DNA of 23,736 nt from Setaria digitata (Eukaryota > Nematoda > Chromadorea > Rhabditida > Setariidae), in contig RCAB01000690.1 of the NCBI GenBank assembly GCA_003640385.1, forward strand, positions 1 to 23,736, read 5' to 3'. Within the stretch, counting starts at the first letter, position 1. Each line of letters begins with the position of its first letter. Under the pieces are notes generated by a model that was not told the origin of the DNA, ran no database searches, and saw only the letters and a list, made by a program, of their open reading frames with translations. Below are positions 21,474 to 23,736 of this stretch, piece by piece. The translations under genes and the position numbers were made by a program.

Positions 21474-22452
21474 GGAAATTATCACTCAGTTCCGCACTTA
21501 TCACGTTATAAATTAATCATCACGTATTATGAAAATTATCACTCAGTTCGACATTTATCACGTTATAAATTGATCATCACGTATTATGGAAATTATCATT
21601 CAGTTCGACACTTATCACGTTATAAATTAATCATCACGTATTATGGAAATTATCACTCAGTTCGGCATTTTTATCACGTTATAAATTAATCATCACGTAT
21701 TATGGAAATTATCACTCAGTTCGACACTTATCACGTTATAAATTAATCATCACGTATTATGGAAATTATCACTCAGTTCGACACTTATCACGTTATAAAT
21801 TAATCATCACGTATTATGGAAATTATCACTCAGTTCGGCATTTTTATCACGTTATAAATTAATCATCACGTATTATGGAAATTATCACTCAGTTCGACAC
21901 TTATCACGTTATAAATTAATCATCACGTATTATGGAAATTATCACTCAGTTCGACACTTATCACGTTATAAATTAATCATCACGTATTATGGAAATTATC
22001 ACTCAGTTCGGCATTTATATCACGTTATAAATTAATCATCACGTATTATGGAAATTATCACTCAGTTCGGCACTTATCACGTTATAAATTAATCATCACG
22101 TATTATGGAAATTATCACTCAGTTCGACACTTATCACGTTATAAATTAATCATCACGTATTATGGAAATTATCACTCAGTTCGGCATTTTTATCACGTTA
22201 TAAATTAATCATCACGTATTATGGAAATTATCACTCAGTTCGACACTTATCACGTTATAAATTAATCATCACGTATTATGGAAATTATCACTCAGTTCGG
22301 CATTTTTATCACGTTATAAATTAATCATCACGTATTATGGAAATTATCACTCAGTTCGACACTTATCACGTTATAAATTAATCATCACGTATTATGGAAA
22401 TTATCACTCAGTTCGGCACTTATAACGTTATAAATTAGTCATCACGTATTAC
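21474..22452. repeat. 17-copy tandem satellite, unit 57/59 bp, built of 19-bp monomers
   Basis: Seventeen head-to-tail units start at GGAAATTATCACTCAG-type boundaries: 21474, 21531, 21588, 21645, 21704, 21761, 21818, 21877, 21934, 21991, 22050, 22107, 22164, 22223, 22280, 22339 and 22396. Twelve are 57 bp. Five (units 4, 7, 10, 13 and 15) are 59 bp, with GCATTTTTATCACG or GCATTTATATCACG in place of ACACTTATCACG. Within the 57-bp unit ATCAC recurs at positions 8, 27 and 46, exactly 19 apart, so the unit is a trimer of a 19-bp monomer. Copies are nearly identical, which implies recent expansion or homogenisation. I do not recognise it as a named filarial satellite. Confidence 0.95.
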
Positions 22453-22670
22453 GGAAAATGTGCTATTTGTCACATAATAAATCATCACGTATTGTAGAAG
22501 TTGTTACGTGCTATACAATTTGCGACATATTGAATAAGTTATCACGGTATTGTGGAAAATATCACGAATTTATGCCATTTATCATGTAATGAATAAATTA
22601 TCATACATTACGGAAATTATCATGCATTATGCAAATTATCATGTAATATTCAAATTATCATGCAAATGTA
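22453..22670. repeat. Decayed edge of the satellite with 19-bp period
   Basis: Past the last good unit the sequence degenerates, but ATCAC/ATCATG cores persist. Three successive copies of AAATTATCAT (starting near 22612, 22631 and 22650) are exactly 19 bases apart. This preserves the single 19-bp monomer, and the array fades into it gradually. Confidence 0.8.
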
Positions 22671-23683
22671 AGTTGAAACGAAATTTATAAACAATAAAAA
22701 ACAGAAAATTTTATTTGAATTTGCAATATTATACGCAAAGTTAAAAATAATCAAATTAAAAAAAAAAAACAATAAAGCATATCAATGCTTGAAAAAGGGT
22801 TGAAAAATGTTAACATTTAATTTTTATCAGGTAATATGCTGATTATTTCGGAAATGTTTTGATTATCATAATAAAAAAATTTTCTTTACCGATCAAATTG
22901 ATATGCAAATTTTATAAAGAATATTTGTTTTGATATTTGAAAGAGGAATTGTTTAAAATAGCAGTGCTAACCGATAGAAAATCATTGTTGTTATTAATCA
23001 AGCATCGTACTCTGAGAGTTAAAAAATGAAGTTATTTTACATTAATGTTTTTTTTTTTTTTTTTTTTTATAAAACAACATTACTTTGTAAAGAATATTTG
23101 TTTTGATAACAATTGAATTTAAATTTGAGCTCGAAATTCGTCGCAGTTTTGATATTAAATGACTATGGAAAATTTCTAAATTTGTAATATCTATAATTTT
23201 TTATTAATTTGCAATTAATAATTGTTGAAAATACGAAACAAAATTTGGCTGAAATTAAATTATAGACTTCTTAAAGTGCCTTTTTATTTTCCGTAAATTA
23301 ATAACTTTTTACGTCTCATTTTTTTTCAAATATATTGCTATATAGTAATAATGATACTATCTACATATAATATATAATGATGTTAAAATACAATCCCGGA
23401 ATACTATAATAATGCAGATATATTTTTATAAATAGTTGCAAGACAGAAGTTTGTATTTATTATTCGATAAATTTATGTCACAGTATAGTGCATGAAACTT
23501 TTTACTGAAATACTTGAAATATTGCGAGTACAACGGAAATATTAATTTAAATTCAATTTCGTTAATGAAACATAATTGGAACGAATATATTTCAACATTA
23601 TTCGACAGCTATTTGTTCTGTTCATTTCATGTGCCCAATAGTTTCGATTATTGCGGAACATTAGAATATTTTCGCCAATTAAA
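22671..23683. other. AT-rich right flank, no gene seen
   Basis: No coding exon is supported on either strand. It contains a T21 run (23048-23068) and a 21-base perfect direct repeat, TAAAGAATATTTGTTTTGAT plus A, at 22915-22935 and 23088-23108. Confidence 0.65.
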
Positions 23684-23704
23684 AATAATAATAATAATAG
23701 TAGC

Positions 23705-23736
<32 letters not shown>
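23684..23736. repeat. Opposed AAT and ATT microsatellites
   Basis: (AAT)5 at 23684-23698 is followed by AGTAGCC and then about ten ATT triplets from 23706 to the window end, which cuts the tract. The two runs are complementary and could fold as a hairpin. Confidence 0.9.

Noticed and set aside
21453..21689. Open frame encoding a 19-residue repeat through the satellite
   Set aside because: The 57-bp unit is a multiple of three, so any frame without a stop repeats as peptide. The 59-bp variants break it, and there is no start context or homology.
21474..22452. CRISPR-like regular array
   Set aside because: Units are contiguous with no unique spacers, and the window is eukaryotic.

Overview
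This window is eukaryotic nuclear DNA, most likely from a spirurid or filarial nematode. It is very AT-rich, with many homopolymer runs. Its two genes have many short exons, with T-rich TTTCAG-type acceptors. The methionyl-tRNA synthetase carries a C-terminal AIMP1/EMAPII-like module, as known for Caenorhabditis MetRS. The species cannot be fixed from this sequence alone.

Layout: (1) 1-6856 has no gene I can support. It holds microsatellites, one unmerged contig overlap (N at 2593), a less AT-rich island (2870-3092) and a cluster of ACGT tetranucleotides (4309-4584). (2) 6857-11224, minus strand, is a complete 10-exon gene for the nucleolar pre-rRNA processing protein ESF1 (529 aa). A second contig-overlap artefact (N at 8217) falls inside one of its introns. 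(3) 11225-12065 is the spacer between the two genes. It has a poly(A) signal for the upstream gene and a likely trans-splice acceptor for ESF1. (4) 12066-20005, minus strand, is a complete 17-exon cytoplasmic methionyl-tRNA synthetase gene, mars-1 (921 aa). Every exon junction keeps frame, but one acceptor reads AT instead of AG. Intron 6 contains a long miRNA-precursor-like hairpin. (5) 20006-23736 is the upstream flank. It has a degenerate 41-bp minisatellite, a C12 tract, a 17-copy tandem satellite whose 57-bp unit is an exact trimer of 19-bp monomers, and AT-rich sequence to the end.

The two genes lie head to tail, mars-1 upstream of ESF1, about 0.84 kb apart. Both act in translation: tRNA charging and ribosome assembly. 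The arrangement fits a nematode operon or conserved gene pair, but the sequence alone does not prove co-transcription. The items most worth a second look are the intronic hairpin, the 19-to-57-bp satellite with its higher-order pattern, and the aberrant mars-1 splice acceptor.
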